The notes under the pieces: model-generated
What the model was told of the DNA's origin: nothing
Seen by the model: the letters and a program-made list of their open reading frames with translations, nothing else
Database searches by the model: none
Source of the DNA: Bacteroides sp.
GTDB taxonomy: Bacteria > Bacteroidota > Bacteroidia > Bacteroidales > Muribaculaceae
Direction: 5' to 3'
DNA length: 29,211 bases
NCBI GenBank assembly: GCA_014801595.1
Contig: JAAVDV010000023.1
Span: 1-29,211 of the forward strand
Shown here: one piece after another, positions 8,321-16,588 of the stretch
Numbering within the stretch: position 1 is the stretch's first letter
Layout: each line of letters begins with the position of its first letter
Made by a program: the position numbers and the translations under genes

Positions 8321-9718
8321 CTATTCCTGGAATAAATGGTCGGGACGATTAATTGCCCGTCCATACTCACCCCTGTAAATCACTCTCAATATATTCTCGG
8401 GCTTTGGCTTCGCCTGAATTACCATTTTCCCCTCTTTTTTAGCCGTTTCTGATACAATCAAAGGGAAAGTGTATTGTTCACCTGCCCGATTTACCCAATA
8501 TACAATTTCAGGATTAGAATTGTCGGGGAAAAGTATAGTCGTCATACTTCCATCCGTATTATCATACATCTTTGTTTTGGTATCAAGCACCTCAAAAGAG
8601 GTAGATACGGGTGATATACCTCTTGCCGAAGCTAAATGAGCTTTATATATCCCTCTTCCCCTATGATGATATTCAACCGAATGGTTATCCTTTGAGATAT
8701 CCAATGTGTCCACAACTACATCATTCAAAAAGACAAATATCCGGTCATAATCTTTCTTAGTAAAATTAAGCATTATCTTATCCCATTCTCCCAAACAGGG
8801 CTTATCCCCAAACCAAGTGCAGATTTCTTTATTATCTACCCTTAGATCACTGAGGATTGAAGATAAACTGTCAGAGGGTAGGTTAATCTCCTTATCACCA
8901 GCCACTTTAGTAAGTAGTTTATTCTCATAAAGATAACCTTGATTTTTAGAGTTCAAGCTTTTCCCTAATCTTCGGGCAAACGCCGTCGGTGTATATTTGG
9001 TGGTCGTAACTTTTTTCCCTGCGGATTCAATTAGCTCAATTCTTACAACTGTCCCGCCTGCATTCCTGTCAACCTCCGTAATTAAGGCAACATGACCCGG
9101 ACACCAAAATAAATCTCCGGGAGAAACTGCATCTATACTTTGATCAGCCTTAAGCGTATAGTGAGGCAGTTGACCATTTTTGTAATTGAAAGAAGCATAA
9201 TTGTTGATCTCGCCGAAACAAAAAGCCGTAAATGAACTGCACACCGTACCGTAGAACGTATGGCTATTCTTTCCGTTGTAAGTTCCTCCAAGATAACAGG
9301 GATTGCCCGCTGCCACGTCCTCTGTATACAATAAGCTGTAGGGATTATTTACCGCAGTAAGAAAGGTATAGATGGAAACATCCAACCCGATGAACCTCTG
9401 TAATTCCTTCACCGATGAGTAGGGAAGTCCCTGTACGAGTTCATCCTTCCTGAAATACCCTGAATTATAGGGCACGTCTGATTTAGGAATCCATTCTATA
9501 CAGCTCATCATCCGCGCTTTATCCTTCAACAGATTGAGTGGTATTGACTCTGTAGGTAAAGCTGGAGTATAATTGTAAAAATTCTCTATTAACGCCTCCC
9601 GGTCATATACCATACACGTCTCAATATTTGAGGCGCGTTGAATTCCACTTGTCTGCTGAGCGTATAACAGTACTCCGACAATAATCGGAATACTTAATAC
9701 TAACAGCAATTTTCTCAT
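8321..9718 (-). CDS. Exported NlpC/P60-CHAP-like cysteine hydrolase-fold protein
   Basis: About 465 aa. I start at the ATG at 9718 because it opens a clean signal peptide or anchor (MRKLLLVLSIPIIVGVLLYA); the frame is open 21 codons further, but into the preceding gene. A papain-like NlpC/P60 or CHAP core is suggested by GTVCSSFTAFCFGE (C160 as nucleophile), SPGDLFWCPGHVALITEV (H209 as base) and a downstream strand with ELIESAG. A C-terminal beta-rich region of about 190 residues follows. Such proteins usually cut peptidoglycan stems or other amide bonds outside the cytoplasm. Finding one between fumarase-like and ATP-grasp genes, 4 nt after the former, is unusual. It may act on the amide-linked product or the cell wall. 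Confidence 0.7.
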   Translation of the reverse strand: MRKLLLVLSIPIIVGVLLYAQQTSGIQRASNIETCMVYDREALIENFYNYTPALPTESIPLNLLKDKARMMSCIEWIPKSDVPYNSGYFRKDELVQGLPYSSVKELQRFIGLDVSIYTFLTAVNNPYSLLYTEDVAAGNPCYLGGTYNGKNSHTFYGTVCSSFTAFCFGEINNYASFNYKNGQLPHYTLKADQSIDAVSPGDLFWCPGHVALITEVDRNAGGTVVRIELIESAGKKVTTTKYTPTAFARRLGKSLNSKNQGYLYENKLLTKVAGDKEINLPSDSLSSILSDLRVDNKEICTWFGDKPCLGEWDKIMLNFTKKDYDRIFVFLNDVVVDTLDISKDNHSVEYHHRGRGIYKAHLASARGISPVSTSFEVLDTKTKMYDNTDGSMTTILFPDNSNPEIVYWVNRAGEQYTFPLIVSETAKKEGKMVIQAKPKPENILRVIYRGEYGRAINRPDHLFQE

Positions 9719-9722
9719 CAGT

Positions 9723-10583
9723 TTATAATATGAGCGATGCTCTACGCGGTTCAAAGCAACAGCACGGACGTAATGCGACAATTCTCACTCCACTGGCTCT
9801 TTGGGGTCCGACTTTAGCAAACGTAGCTATCACACTCGTATCACCCCCTAATCCCAAAGCACCTATATTGAATGTGTTGACCCTATCAGTAATAGTTTGT
9901 TCGAATTCTGATTGATAATCATAGTTGCCATGTGCCATAGCATCCATCATTAGAGCGGTTGCTTCAAACTGACTTCTTCCTATCCCAATAGCCAAAGTAC
10001 AGGGAGAACATCCTAACTGCGTAACTGCTGTCTTGGCGCGTTCTACGATTTCATCTATCACTACATTTACGTCATGTCGATGGAATATCCGTTGAGTGAT
10101 ACCTCTTATTGCGGGTCCGCCACCAAGCATCAGGATAGTGAGTTTAATTTCCTCAGGATTAGGATTTTCACTAAGTAGGATAGGAGCAGGTTGTAAATCA
10201 GCGGGATTTTCCGACAATCCACCACTCTGATCCAGTCGTGCATAATCATCACCCCTTATCGCCATGGGACGACCCGGTAGCTTTGTCAAGCCAAGTCTTA
10301 TACCTTCACGGATATCCTTCATAAGATCTCCGTCAATTGACCTATTGCTACCAATTTCTAAATATACGTGCGGAATACCGGTATCATCACAAAGCGGACA
10401 CAATCTCTTCTCAGCAATCTTAGCATTTTCAAGCACTTGTCCCAATACCCACTTTGACTGTTTATTACGTTCTCTGTCAATGGAACGTATATAGGCTCTT
10501 TTCTGATCGTCTCGGAATGTAGACCCTGCACGTACCAAAGTATCGGCTATCTGTTCTACACGATTATTCATACTCAGCTTCAT
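9723..10583 (-). CDS. Class I fumarase/tartrate dehydratase-type alpha subunit
   Basis: A 286-aa homologue of the N-terminal (4Fe-4S) part of class I fumarases and TtdA, which add or remove water from dicarboxylic acids. CPLCDDTGIPHVYLEIG (62-78) matches the CxDTG cluster-ligand motif; further cysteines are at GCSPCTLAIGIGRS (191-204) and LRPCCCFEPRR (271-281). GALGLGGDTSVI (241-252) is the conserved glycine-rich loop. Its ATG overlaps the beta-subunit stop by 4 nt. The cysteine-rich C terminus is typical. It is unlikely to be the cell's housekeeping fumarase, given its split form and location; a substituted fumarate/malate or mesaconate-like substrate is my inference. Confidence 0.9.
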   Translation of the reverse strand: MKLSMNNRVEQIADTLVRAGSTFRDDQKRAYIRSIDRERNKQSKWVLGQVLENAKIAEKRLCPLCDDTGIPHVYLEIGSNRSIDGDLMKDIREGIRLGLTKLPGRPMAIRGDDYARLDQSGGLSENPADLQPAPILLSENPNPEEIKLTILMLGGGPAIRGITQRIFHRHDVNVVIDEIVERAKTAVTQLGCSPCTLAIGIGRSQFEATALMMDAMAHGNYDYQSEFEQTITDRVNTFNIGALGLGGDTSVIATFAKVGPQRASGVRIVALRPCCCFEPRRASLIL

Positions 10584-11092
10584 TTATTGTATATACTGTC
10601 ACCATGGGCAGCAGCAATTATTGCTTGATAGCCATTCACATAGATAGCATGTAGCGCTTCCATCCCCAATTCAGGCCAACCCATAATCTTTTTTTCAGTG
10701 GTCTGATCTGCAAATAATGCTGTGGTCGGCGGGATTACTGCAAAAACGGCCCCATTCTCCTTTATAGCCTCAATTGTATCCCGACCGATTTCCCCTTTTC
10801 CCAAGAACAACCTGATTCCTGCTGCACTCAATGGCGCGAAACTTTCTTCGATTTCTTTTTTATTGCTTGAGGTCGGACCTACTCCCGCTGGACTAACGGC
10901 CGTGTGAAATATGGCCCCACCATTTAAGTCAATCCCTTTTGAATCGAGAGAACCATCCTTTATTGATTTCTCAATTTTTGGAAGAACCGCGTCTCTACCC
11001 GTAAATATCCATCCTGAAATAGAGACTACATCTCCTACTTTCAGATTATTGATTACCTCGTGGGTGATTGGTGTGTGTACATGCTTAATCAT
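10580..11092 (-). CDS. Class I fumarase/tartrate dehydratase-type beta subunit
   Basis: A 170-aa homologue of the C-terminal swivelling domain of class I fumarases (TtdB/FumA-C). LKVGDVVSISGWIFTGRDA (17-35) matches the family L-x-x-G-D-x-V-x-x-x-G-x-Ix(T/S)xRDA pattern. SPAGVGPTSSNKKEIEESF (67-85) and GIRLFLGKGEIG carry the substrate-binding GPT-S-x-x elements. It overlaps the decarboxylase upstream by 8 nt and the alpha subunit by 4 nt, so the pair should be made in stoichiometric amounts and form one dehydratase/hydratase. Confidence 0.9.
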   Translation of the reverse strand: MIKHVHTPITHEVINNLKVGDVVSISGWIFTGRDAVLPKIEKSIKDGSLDSKGIDLNGGAIFHTAVSPAGVGPTSSNKKEIEESFAPLSAAGIRLFLGKGEIGRDTIEAIKENGAVFAVIPPTTALFADQTTEKKIMGWPELGMEALHAIYVNGYQAIIAAAHGDSIYNK

Positions 11093-12221
11093 TGCTGTTT
11101 CTCACTATATTCATAAGGTCCTTACGTGCCTGCATTAGATCAATCTTTAGACCCGGGATTCTTGAACGTATTCCTTTACGGATTTTCACCTCTATGAATA
11201 CCGGTCCATCTGCATCCTTCAAAGCCGCAACCGTAGCCTTTAATTCCTGAGGATCTTCTATACATCTATTACAAGTAATGTATCCTGAACCCTTCGCGAT
11301 TTCCGTGAGGTTGGCATTGAATCCTGCAGAAATCTGTCCACCTACCGATTCATGTACCCCGTTATTCAGCACTATGTGCATGAAACGCTTTGGATGAGCT
11401 TTACCTATAATCGGCATTGCACCTAAATGCATCAGGGTGGCTGCATCCCCGTCAAATACCACATGATGACGCTCCGGAAGAGCCATAGCCATTCCTAATG
11501 CCACAGAAGAATTGTGCCCCATCGAACCCACATTTAAGAATTCCCGATTAGGCTGAAGATCTCTCTTCACAAACATTTCATGTAGTTCTCTCGTTGCACG
11601 CCCTGTAGTAGCATAATATACCGTATCATCAGGCATTTGGTCAAACACAGCATCCATAGCATCTTCACGATTCATCATTTCCCCCTCATCAGGATATGGA
11701 TTCTCTTTTTTTGCTTTTGAAAGTATACCCTTCTTAACGATCAAAGCTACCGGGGTTTCCAAATGGGTTGCCTCGGCAGCAGCCCATTTGAAATTATCCA
11801 ACACCGTATTTTCATTGTAAAGGATACGATAGGGTATATCCATGTCGTTCATGAGTACGGTTGTCAGTTCCCCCTGCTTTTTATGCTGTGCATGATCATT
11901 TATTTCAGGATCACCTCTCCACCCGATAACAAGAATCATCGGAATGGAGTAAACGTTTCTATGGGTTAGGGAAATAAGAGGATTCATAGCGTTTCCAATA
12001 CCGGAATTCTGCATATATACCACGGGGATATGGCCAGTGGCCAAGTAATGTCCGGCTGCTATTCCTATCGCATTTCCTTCATTTGCGGCTATGATGTTGT
12101 TCTTACCACAGCTTACTTCAAGAGCAAGGCAAAAATCATTCAGTAGAGAATCGGGGACTCCGGTAAAAAACGAAAGACCAATAGCTTTTAAATCTGTAAT
12201 CAATGCCTGATAATTAATCAT
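11085..12221 (-). CDS. Phosphonopyruvate decarboxylase-type TPP enzyme
   Basis: A 378-aa thiamine-diphosphate-dependent 3-phosphonopyruvate/sulfopyruvate decarboxylase family member. Near-diagnostic motifs are FFTGVPDSLLNDF (18-30), IIAANEGNAIGIAAGHYLATG (43-63, with the cofactor-activating Glu), VYMQNSGIGNAMNPL (68-82) and IGWRGDPE (99-106). The second half carries the Mg-TPP motif GDA...NN (258-287). The canonical reaction gives phosphonoacetaldehyde from phosphonopyruvate, leading to 2-aminoethylphosphonate. No PEP phosphomutase and no AEP transaminase is in the window, so either they lie elsewhere or the enzyme decarboxylates another 3-substituted pyruvate. Family assignment is strong; the substrate is open. 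Confidence 0.9.
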   Translation of the reverse strand: MINYQALITDLKAIGLSFFTGVPDSLLNDFCLALEVSCGKNNIIAANEGNAIGIAAGHYLATGHIPVVYMQNSGIGNAMNPLISLTHRNVYSIPMILVIGWRGDPEINDHAQHKKQGELTTVLMNDMDIPYRILYNENTVLDNFKWAAAEATHLETPVALIVKKGILSKAKKENPYPDEGEMMNREDAMDAVFDQMPDDTVYYATTGRATRELHEMFVKRDLQPNREFLNVGSMGHNSSVALGMAMALPERHHVVFDGDAATLMHLGAMPIIGKAHPKRFMHIVLNNGVHESVGGQISAGFNANLTEIAKGSGYITCNRCIEDPQELKATVAALKDADGPVFIEVKIRKGIRSRIPGLKIDLMQARKDLMNIVRNSND

Positions 12222-13579
12222 TTCTCTAAAATAGCTTTATTAAGGTTACCGAAATAATTAATAACTTTATTATGACGAATACCTTGTATGTATCCTTTTA
12301 TCTTCAAGTAATTGAACCCAGCATAGCAGCAAGAGCCCTCGAGCTTAGTGAACAAATCACTTTGAGTCATCGGATTCTTAGGCTCACCTTTAGGACAATC
12401 AATAGTATGTGAGTACTGTTTACCATCTTCAGTTATGACCACCATTGTAGCAATACTCTTTTTCGGGAATTGACGTGAGTATTCAGAATTTTCAACAACA
12501 CGTACTTTTCTTGTAAGATTTTTAATTCGGCTATCCGCCAGAGAATCTTCACTGAACGCATCTATACCTCCACTTCCTTTTAACAATCCGACCACCGCTC
12601 CAAAAGGAATACACATTTTAGCCGAAGAGACATTGGGCACTTCTGTATGATCATGGTGCCTAATAGCTATAGAATAGGTGGCAACTTCTACAGACTTTAT
12701 ATCATCGGCTTGAAATCCATAAAGCTCGCGAAGTTTCATTCCTGCTTCTATTGCAGGATGGGTATATCGACACGAGGCATACGGCTTAAAATAAGCTCTA
12801 TTAATGCATAACGCATCCTTTTTAACAATAAGTTTACTGTAGTCAACTTCTTTTCCCATCTGGGCGAAGAAACCAGCTTCCCCTTCAAACGGTTTTTTAG
12901 CGCCTTCAAATCCCGCGTTAGCCATTTGAAAAGCTATAAATCCGTTAATCACCGCACTCGCTATATTGTAGGGCTTCAATTCAGATCCATCCTCCAAAAC
13001 TTTCAATGTCCCATGAGATGATGCTAACGAAATAGCTAAAGCATTACTCATCCTTTTTTTGTCGAAGTGAGCCAGCACTGCCAGTGCCATTGTCACACCA
13101 AGGGTGCCACAAGTTCCAGACGCATGGTAACCCAGCAACTTATGACCAGGCTGAATGGCTTCAGATATCCTGCATGCCACTTCATATCCAACAACAACGG
13201 CTTTTACAAATACGCTCCATTCTATCTCCATTTTTTGCCACACCGTGAAAATAGCGGTAAATATTGGAGCGCCGGGATGTATGATACCATCGATGACACC
13301 ATCATCAAGTTCTGCCACGTGCGATAACAGGCCATTCGATAATAATGCATCTTGTAAGGATGTCGTTTGTTTGAAACCTACGACTTCGTATTCTCCCAAT
13401 TCAAAAACATTTTCAACGAGTGTAGCAACCCTATCTTTCCATAATCCGCATCCACCGATAATTGCCGATGTATAATCGAGCATACAGGTATACACCTGTT
13501 CCTCTATATGGGTCACGTTAACAGATTGACTAAGTTCATAGATATCGTCTATGAACTTTTCCAAGAGTCCCATATTCAT
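12218..13579 (-). CDS. MmgE/PrpD family dehydratase-like protein
   Basis: A 453-aa member of the 2-methylcitrate dehydratase (PrpD)/cis-aconitate decarboxylase/iminodisuccinate epimerase family. These are metal-free enzymes acting on tri- or dicarboxylic acids. Conserved blocks: LDYTSAIIGG (34-43), LSHVAELDDGVIDGIIHPGAP (85-105, D92/D93/H101 active-site region) and GYHASGTCGTLGVTMALA. The C-terminal beta domain follows, with SCRYTHPAIEAG. Full length. Its ATG overlaps the aldo/keto reductase stop and its own stop overlaps the decarboxylase start. A dehydratase, decarboxylase or epimerase step on the same acid handled by the fumarase-like pair is a reasonable inference. Confidence 0.88.
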   Translation of the reverse strand: MNMGLLEKFIDDIYELSQSVNVTHIEEQVYTCMLDYTSAIIGGCGLWKDRVATLVENVFELGEYEVVGFKQTTSLQDALLSNGLLSHVAELDDGVIDGIIHPGAPIFTAIFTVWQKMEIEWSVFVKAVVVGYEVACRISEAIQPGHKLLGYHASGTCGTLGVTMALAVLAHFDKKRMSNALAISLASSHGTLKVLEDGSELKPYNIASAVINGFIAFQMANAGFEGAKKPFEGEAGFFAQMGKEVDYSKLIVKKDALCINRAYFKPYASCRYTHPAIEAGMKLRELYGFQADDIKSVEVATYSIAIRHHDHTEVPNVSSAKMCIPFGAVVGLLKGSGGIDAFSEDSLADSRIKNLTRKVRVVENSEYSRQFPKKSIATMVVITEDGKQYSHTIDCPKGEPKNPMTQSDLFTKLEGSCCYAGFNYLKIKGYIQGIRHNKVINYFGNLNKAILEK

Positions 13580-14523
13580 GGATTAAAGAATTTGTAGTAA
13601 GCCGGAGAATCTTGTTTGGCAGTAGCCCACGCCTCATTATACGCATCCATTATCTTTTCAGGCAGGGGACCTTCTTTAGCATAACGGAGATTCTGTTTCA
13701 ATTGCGCTATCGATGAGGCACCAATCAAAATACCGTCACCACATTCAGCATTCATCATAGAATTATTGGCAAGCCATCTATACGCAGCCTCCGCACATGG
13801 AATTCCCTCTTTCTCACACTCATCCCTAACGATATCGAGAGCATCGAAGTAACTCTTTTTCCAGTATCGCTTGCGGTAGCTTTCGAGTCTCGCAAATCGT
13901 CCTGGTTCAGGATTGTCCTCAAAATGACGATGCTTCCCTGTCAGCATACCACCTGCAAGAGGATTAAACGCATAGAATCGCATTCCGAAATGGCGTACAA
14001 CATCGAAGAGCTCACCCTCTACATTACGGCACAAAGCATTATACATACCTTGATATACAGTGGGACGCGGACAACCGATTTTATCACAGATATACATGAT
14101 TTCAACCACGCTCCATGCCGGGTAATTACTAAGACCGAATTCTTTGATTTTTCCTTTATGGTGGAGCTCCGCAACCTTCTCCAATCCTATCTCAATAGGA
14201 GTAACCTTATCAGGGAAATGGAAATATAATAGATCTACCGAGTCACGTTTCATACGTTTCAGAGATTCATTAAATTCCATATCTATACATTCGCCGTCGA
14301 GCTTACCCGTAATACGTGGATGTACCTTAGTCGCGATTTCATAAGAATTCTGCGGTAGATGCGGAAGGATGTCACCAAGATATTCCTCTGTTACCCCCTT
14401 ATTGTAGACGTAAGCCGTATCCACCTCCTTATTACCAGCCTGAAGGAAGACGTCCACCATTTCTCTGCTTTGGTGCAAATCAAGTTGCGGTCCAAAGTTC
14501 ATAGTACCTAATATGACTTTCAT
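13576..14523 (-). CDS. Aldo/keto reductase (AKR7-like)
   Basis: A 315-aa NADPH-dependent carbonyl reductase. LGTMNFGPQL (5-14) resembles aflatoxin-aldehyde reductases of the AKR7 branch. The catalytic tetrad can be read as D35 and Y40 (EVDTAYVYN), K66 (ATKVHPR) and H102 (YFHFPD). KEFGLSNYPAWSVVEI and the C-terminal GILIGASSIAQLKQNL cofactor-binding segment are present. It lies 14 nt after the CitE-like lyase and overlaps the PrpD-like gene by 4 nt. A plausible role is reducing the aldehyde made by the neighbouring decarboxylase to an alcohol (inference). Confidence 0.93.
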   Translation of the reverse strand: MKVILGTMNFGPQLDLHQSREMVDVFLQAGNKEVDTAYVYNKGVTEEYLGDILPHLPQNSYEIATKVHPRITGKLDGECIDMEFNESLKRMKRDSVDLLYFHFPDKVTPIEIGLEKVAELHHKGKIKEFGLSNYPAWSVVEIMYICDKIGCPRPTVYQGMYNALCRNVEGELFDVVRHFGMRFYAFNPLAGGMLTGKHRHFEDNPEPGRFARLESYRKRYWKKSYFDALDIVRDECEKEGIPCAEAAYRWLANNSMMNAECGDGILIGASSIAQLKQNLRYAKEGPLPEKIMDAYNEAWATAKQDSPAYYKFFNP

Positions 14524-14537
14524 ACTTTTAGAGATCT

Positions 14538-15683
14538 TTACTTATTATGACCCAACACAAGCGACAAGATAGAATCTTCATTCTTGACTACACCGTATAC
14601 ATTGGCTCGCTTGACTATTTTCTCAGCCCATCTTTGGTGAGGACCTATTTCATTCATCTTACCGCCACTCTCACTTTTAACCACACCGCCGGAAGTGTTC
14701 AGAATTTGTAGAGCATCATTATACTCCTCTTCCACCACCGTAAACATGGCATTCACAAACTTCGCATGGGTAGGATGGATAATGGTCTTCCCTACAAAAC
14801 CATTTGCCCTGTCTATAAGCACTTCTTTCAGAAGTCCATCAATTGCAGGATTCACTATATCCTGTCCTTTAATCAACGCACTGTGGAAATTTCCCTTGAT
14901 GATCTCATCAATATCATCCTCTTTATAGGCCCGGAAATACTCCCACACAGCTGCAGATACACAATAATCGTTATATCTGTTGAAGAAGTTCAGAATATCT
15001 GACAATGCGTCTCTTACAGGTGCAATATCATAAACCGTGGAATGTATTCCTCTACGCGCTCCGAATAGAGAACTCATATCTGTGCCACCTACACGAATAT
15101 TAAGTATGAGCTGTTTGTATGGTTCAAGAATATTCTTAAGCAGTAGCAACTCCTGGTTACGGGTTTCGCGAAATGCACACTCCTCTCCTTCAAGTATTGG
15201 CATTCCATAGAGCAGTATCCCGAGACGATTGTTCACGTCAACCAACGTTTTCAACACATCTAAGGCATTACGGCTGTTGAATTTAGGGAAATTGAAACCC
15301 GTCAGCACGGACGCCCGCTTTGCGGTAAGTCGTTGCGAAAAAGATTTAAACTGTTCGGTATTTCGAACGCGGACAAATATCAACGGTATGTCATTGAGGG
15401 TGATTTCACCTTCAGTGATTTTGTCCGCAAAGTAATCCAAAGTAGAGAGAATATTGTCCTCAGCGGCAGCAAGATCCTCCTCCTTGATAGCATCTTCGCA
15501 GCACATCACAAAAGAAGTGACATCTAGATTCTTATTCACTACCTTGTCTCGTATGTCCTTTGTGCCGGGCATATACAGCGTACTGCCAAGACAATACTGT
15601 AACGTATCTCGGTCAGTATGCTTATTGAATTCCATCGGAGCTTTAACGAAGTTAAAGTCCGGGTTATAGCTATGAAATTTCAT
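14538..15683 (-). CDS. HpcH/HpaI-CitE-like C-C bond lyase (type seen in Ter-linked clusters)
   Basis: A 381-aa TIM-barrel of the citrate lyase beta/HpcH superfamily. Readable elements: GSTLYMPGT (33-41), CCEDAI (61-66, metal-binding acidic pair), FVRVR (103-107), GFNFPKF (129-135), MPILEGEE (161-168), GGTDMSSLFGARR (199-211) and GFVGKTIIHPTH (295-306). The length and the TDxSxLxGxRR/KMNExxPH pattern recall the longer C-C lyase family described in tellurite-resistance (Ter) gene neighbourhoods, where it accompanies ATP-grasp ligases. The reaction would be aldol/Claisen cleavage or condensation of an oxo-acid. The neighbours on both sides are 6 and 14 nt away. Confidence 0.85.
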   Translation of the reverse strand: MKFHSYNPDFNFVKAPMEFNKHTDRDTLQYCLGSTLYMPGTKDIRDKVVNKNLDVTSFVMCCEDAIKEEDLAAAEDNILSTLDYFADKITEGEITLNDIPLIFVRVRNTEQFKSFSQRLTAKRASVLTGFNFPKFNSRNALDVLKTLVDVNNRLGILLYGMPILEGEECAFRETRNQELLLLKNILEPYKQLILNIRVGGTDMSSLFGARRGIHSTVYDIAPVRDALSDILNFFNRYNDYCVSAAVWEYFRAYKEDDIDEIIKGNFHSALIKGQDIVNPAIDGLLKEVLIDRANGFVGKTIIHPTHAKFVNAMFTVVEEEYNDALQILNTSGGVVKSESGGKMNEIGPHQRWAEKIVKRANVYGVVKNEDSILSLVLGHNK

Positions 15684-15689
15684 GAATGA

Positions 15690-16583
15690 TTACTTATTGA
15701 AACCTCTCGGCGACTGAATTGCATCAGGATAATACTGATCAATCACTCGCTTTACAAGCGATACCTGCTTCGCTCTCTTCTTCGCATCATCTGTTGTGGA
15801 ATCCCAACTGTGTGTCTGAGCTACACTACCTCCTGTCTTAAGGTAGATAGGGGATGCCACACGTATAAACTCCGGCACTTCATAATGGCGAATGAACCCT
15901 CCGGTTGATTTTGGATTCTCAGTATGAATATCAATTGGTATATCCACAGATGCGCGCATAGCCGATAGCATCTGCACTTGTATATCTCGCACAGGATTGA
16001 TAGAATCGGCTCCTATGGATTCAAGTAGACGGGCGGAACAAGGATTCGCAAAACCGGTATGTGCAGATACCTTAAAGTGGCAATCCGACGGGATCTCACC
16101 GGCTTTCCTCATTTCATTCAGTACCCACAGACATCCCTCATCGTATACAAGGAAGCCTCGGCATCCTAATGCGGCTGCGCGTTTTACATCTTCAATCGCA
16201 CGAACAATCTGTTCCTGCCCGCGAAGACGGTATCCCATTCTCACTCCCTCCGGAGTATTGACCGACGCACTCGTATCAGTTGTAGCTCTCGGACCAATGG
16301 CGAGAATCAGTTCTACATTGGCATTATTTGCCAAATCTACCATAGCGGTTATTTCTTTATCCGATAGGGACATAATACCCTTGGTCTGAGTAACACGGTG
16401 AAGGTAAAGACCATATTTGTCAATCTCTTCAAGTAGAGCTTCCATCACTTTCGGACCCTGGATACCAGGCACTTCAAACCTATACTGTCCACCGTCATCA
16501 AATCTTTTTTCCGAGGTTGGCAGAGTATACAGATCTCCACCCGGTAATCCGATGGATTCCAGGAATTTTCTTGTCTTTTCCAT
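15690..16583 (-). CDS. TIM-barrel protein, U32-peptidase-like family
   Basis: About 297 aa from the ATG at 16583 (MEKTRKFLES); a GTG three codons earlier overlaps the ATP-grasp stop and is an alternative. Alternating strand/helix units look like a TIM barrel: LHRVTQTKGIM, VELILAIGPRAT, GCRGFLVYDEGCLW, CHFKVSAHTGFANPC, GADSINPVRD, VDIPIDIHTENPKSTGG and PIYLKTGG. Comparable proteins tend to be annotated as U32-like peptidases, but the motif spacing suggests a metabolic enzyme rather than a protease. No PEP mutase EDK motif is seen, so it does not explain the missing phosphonate step. The function is unknown; the context implies a role in the acid pathway. Confidence 0.6.
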   Translation of the reverse strand: MEKTRKFLESIGLPGGDLYTLPTSEKRFDDGGQYRFEVPGIQGPKVMEALLEEIDKYGLYLHRVTQTKGIMSLSDKEITAMVDLANNANVELILAIGPRATTDTSASVNTPEGVRMGYRLRGQEQIVRAIEDVKRAAALGCRGFLVYDEGCLWVLNEMRKAGEIPSDCHFKVSAHTGFANPCSARLLESIGADSINPVRDIQVQMLSAMRASVDIPIDIHTENPKSTGGFIRHYEVPEFIRVASPIYLKTGGSVAQTHSWDSTTDDAKKRAKQVSLVKRVIDQYYPDAIQSPRGFNK

Positions 16584-16588
16584 ACTGT

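Noticed and set aside
15690..16583. PEP phosphomutase supplying phosphonopyruvate
   Set aside because: Similar size and TIM-barrel fold, but no EDKxxxxxNS-type motif; motifs point to a U32-like family instead.
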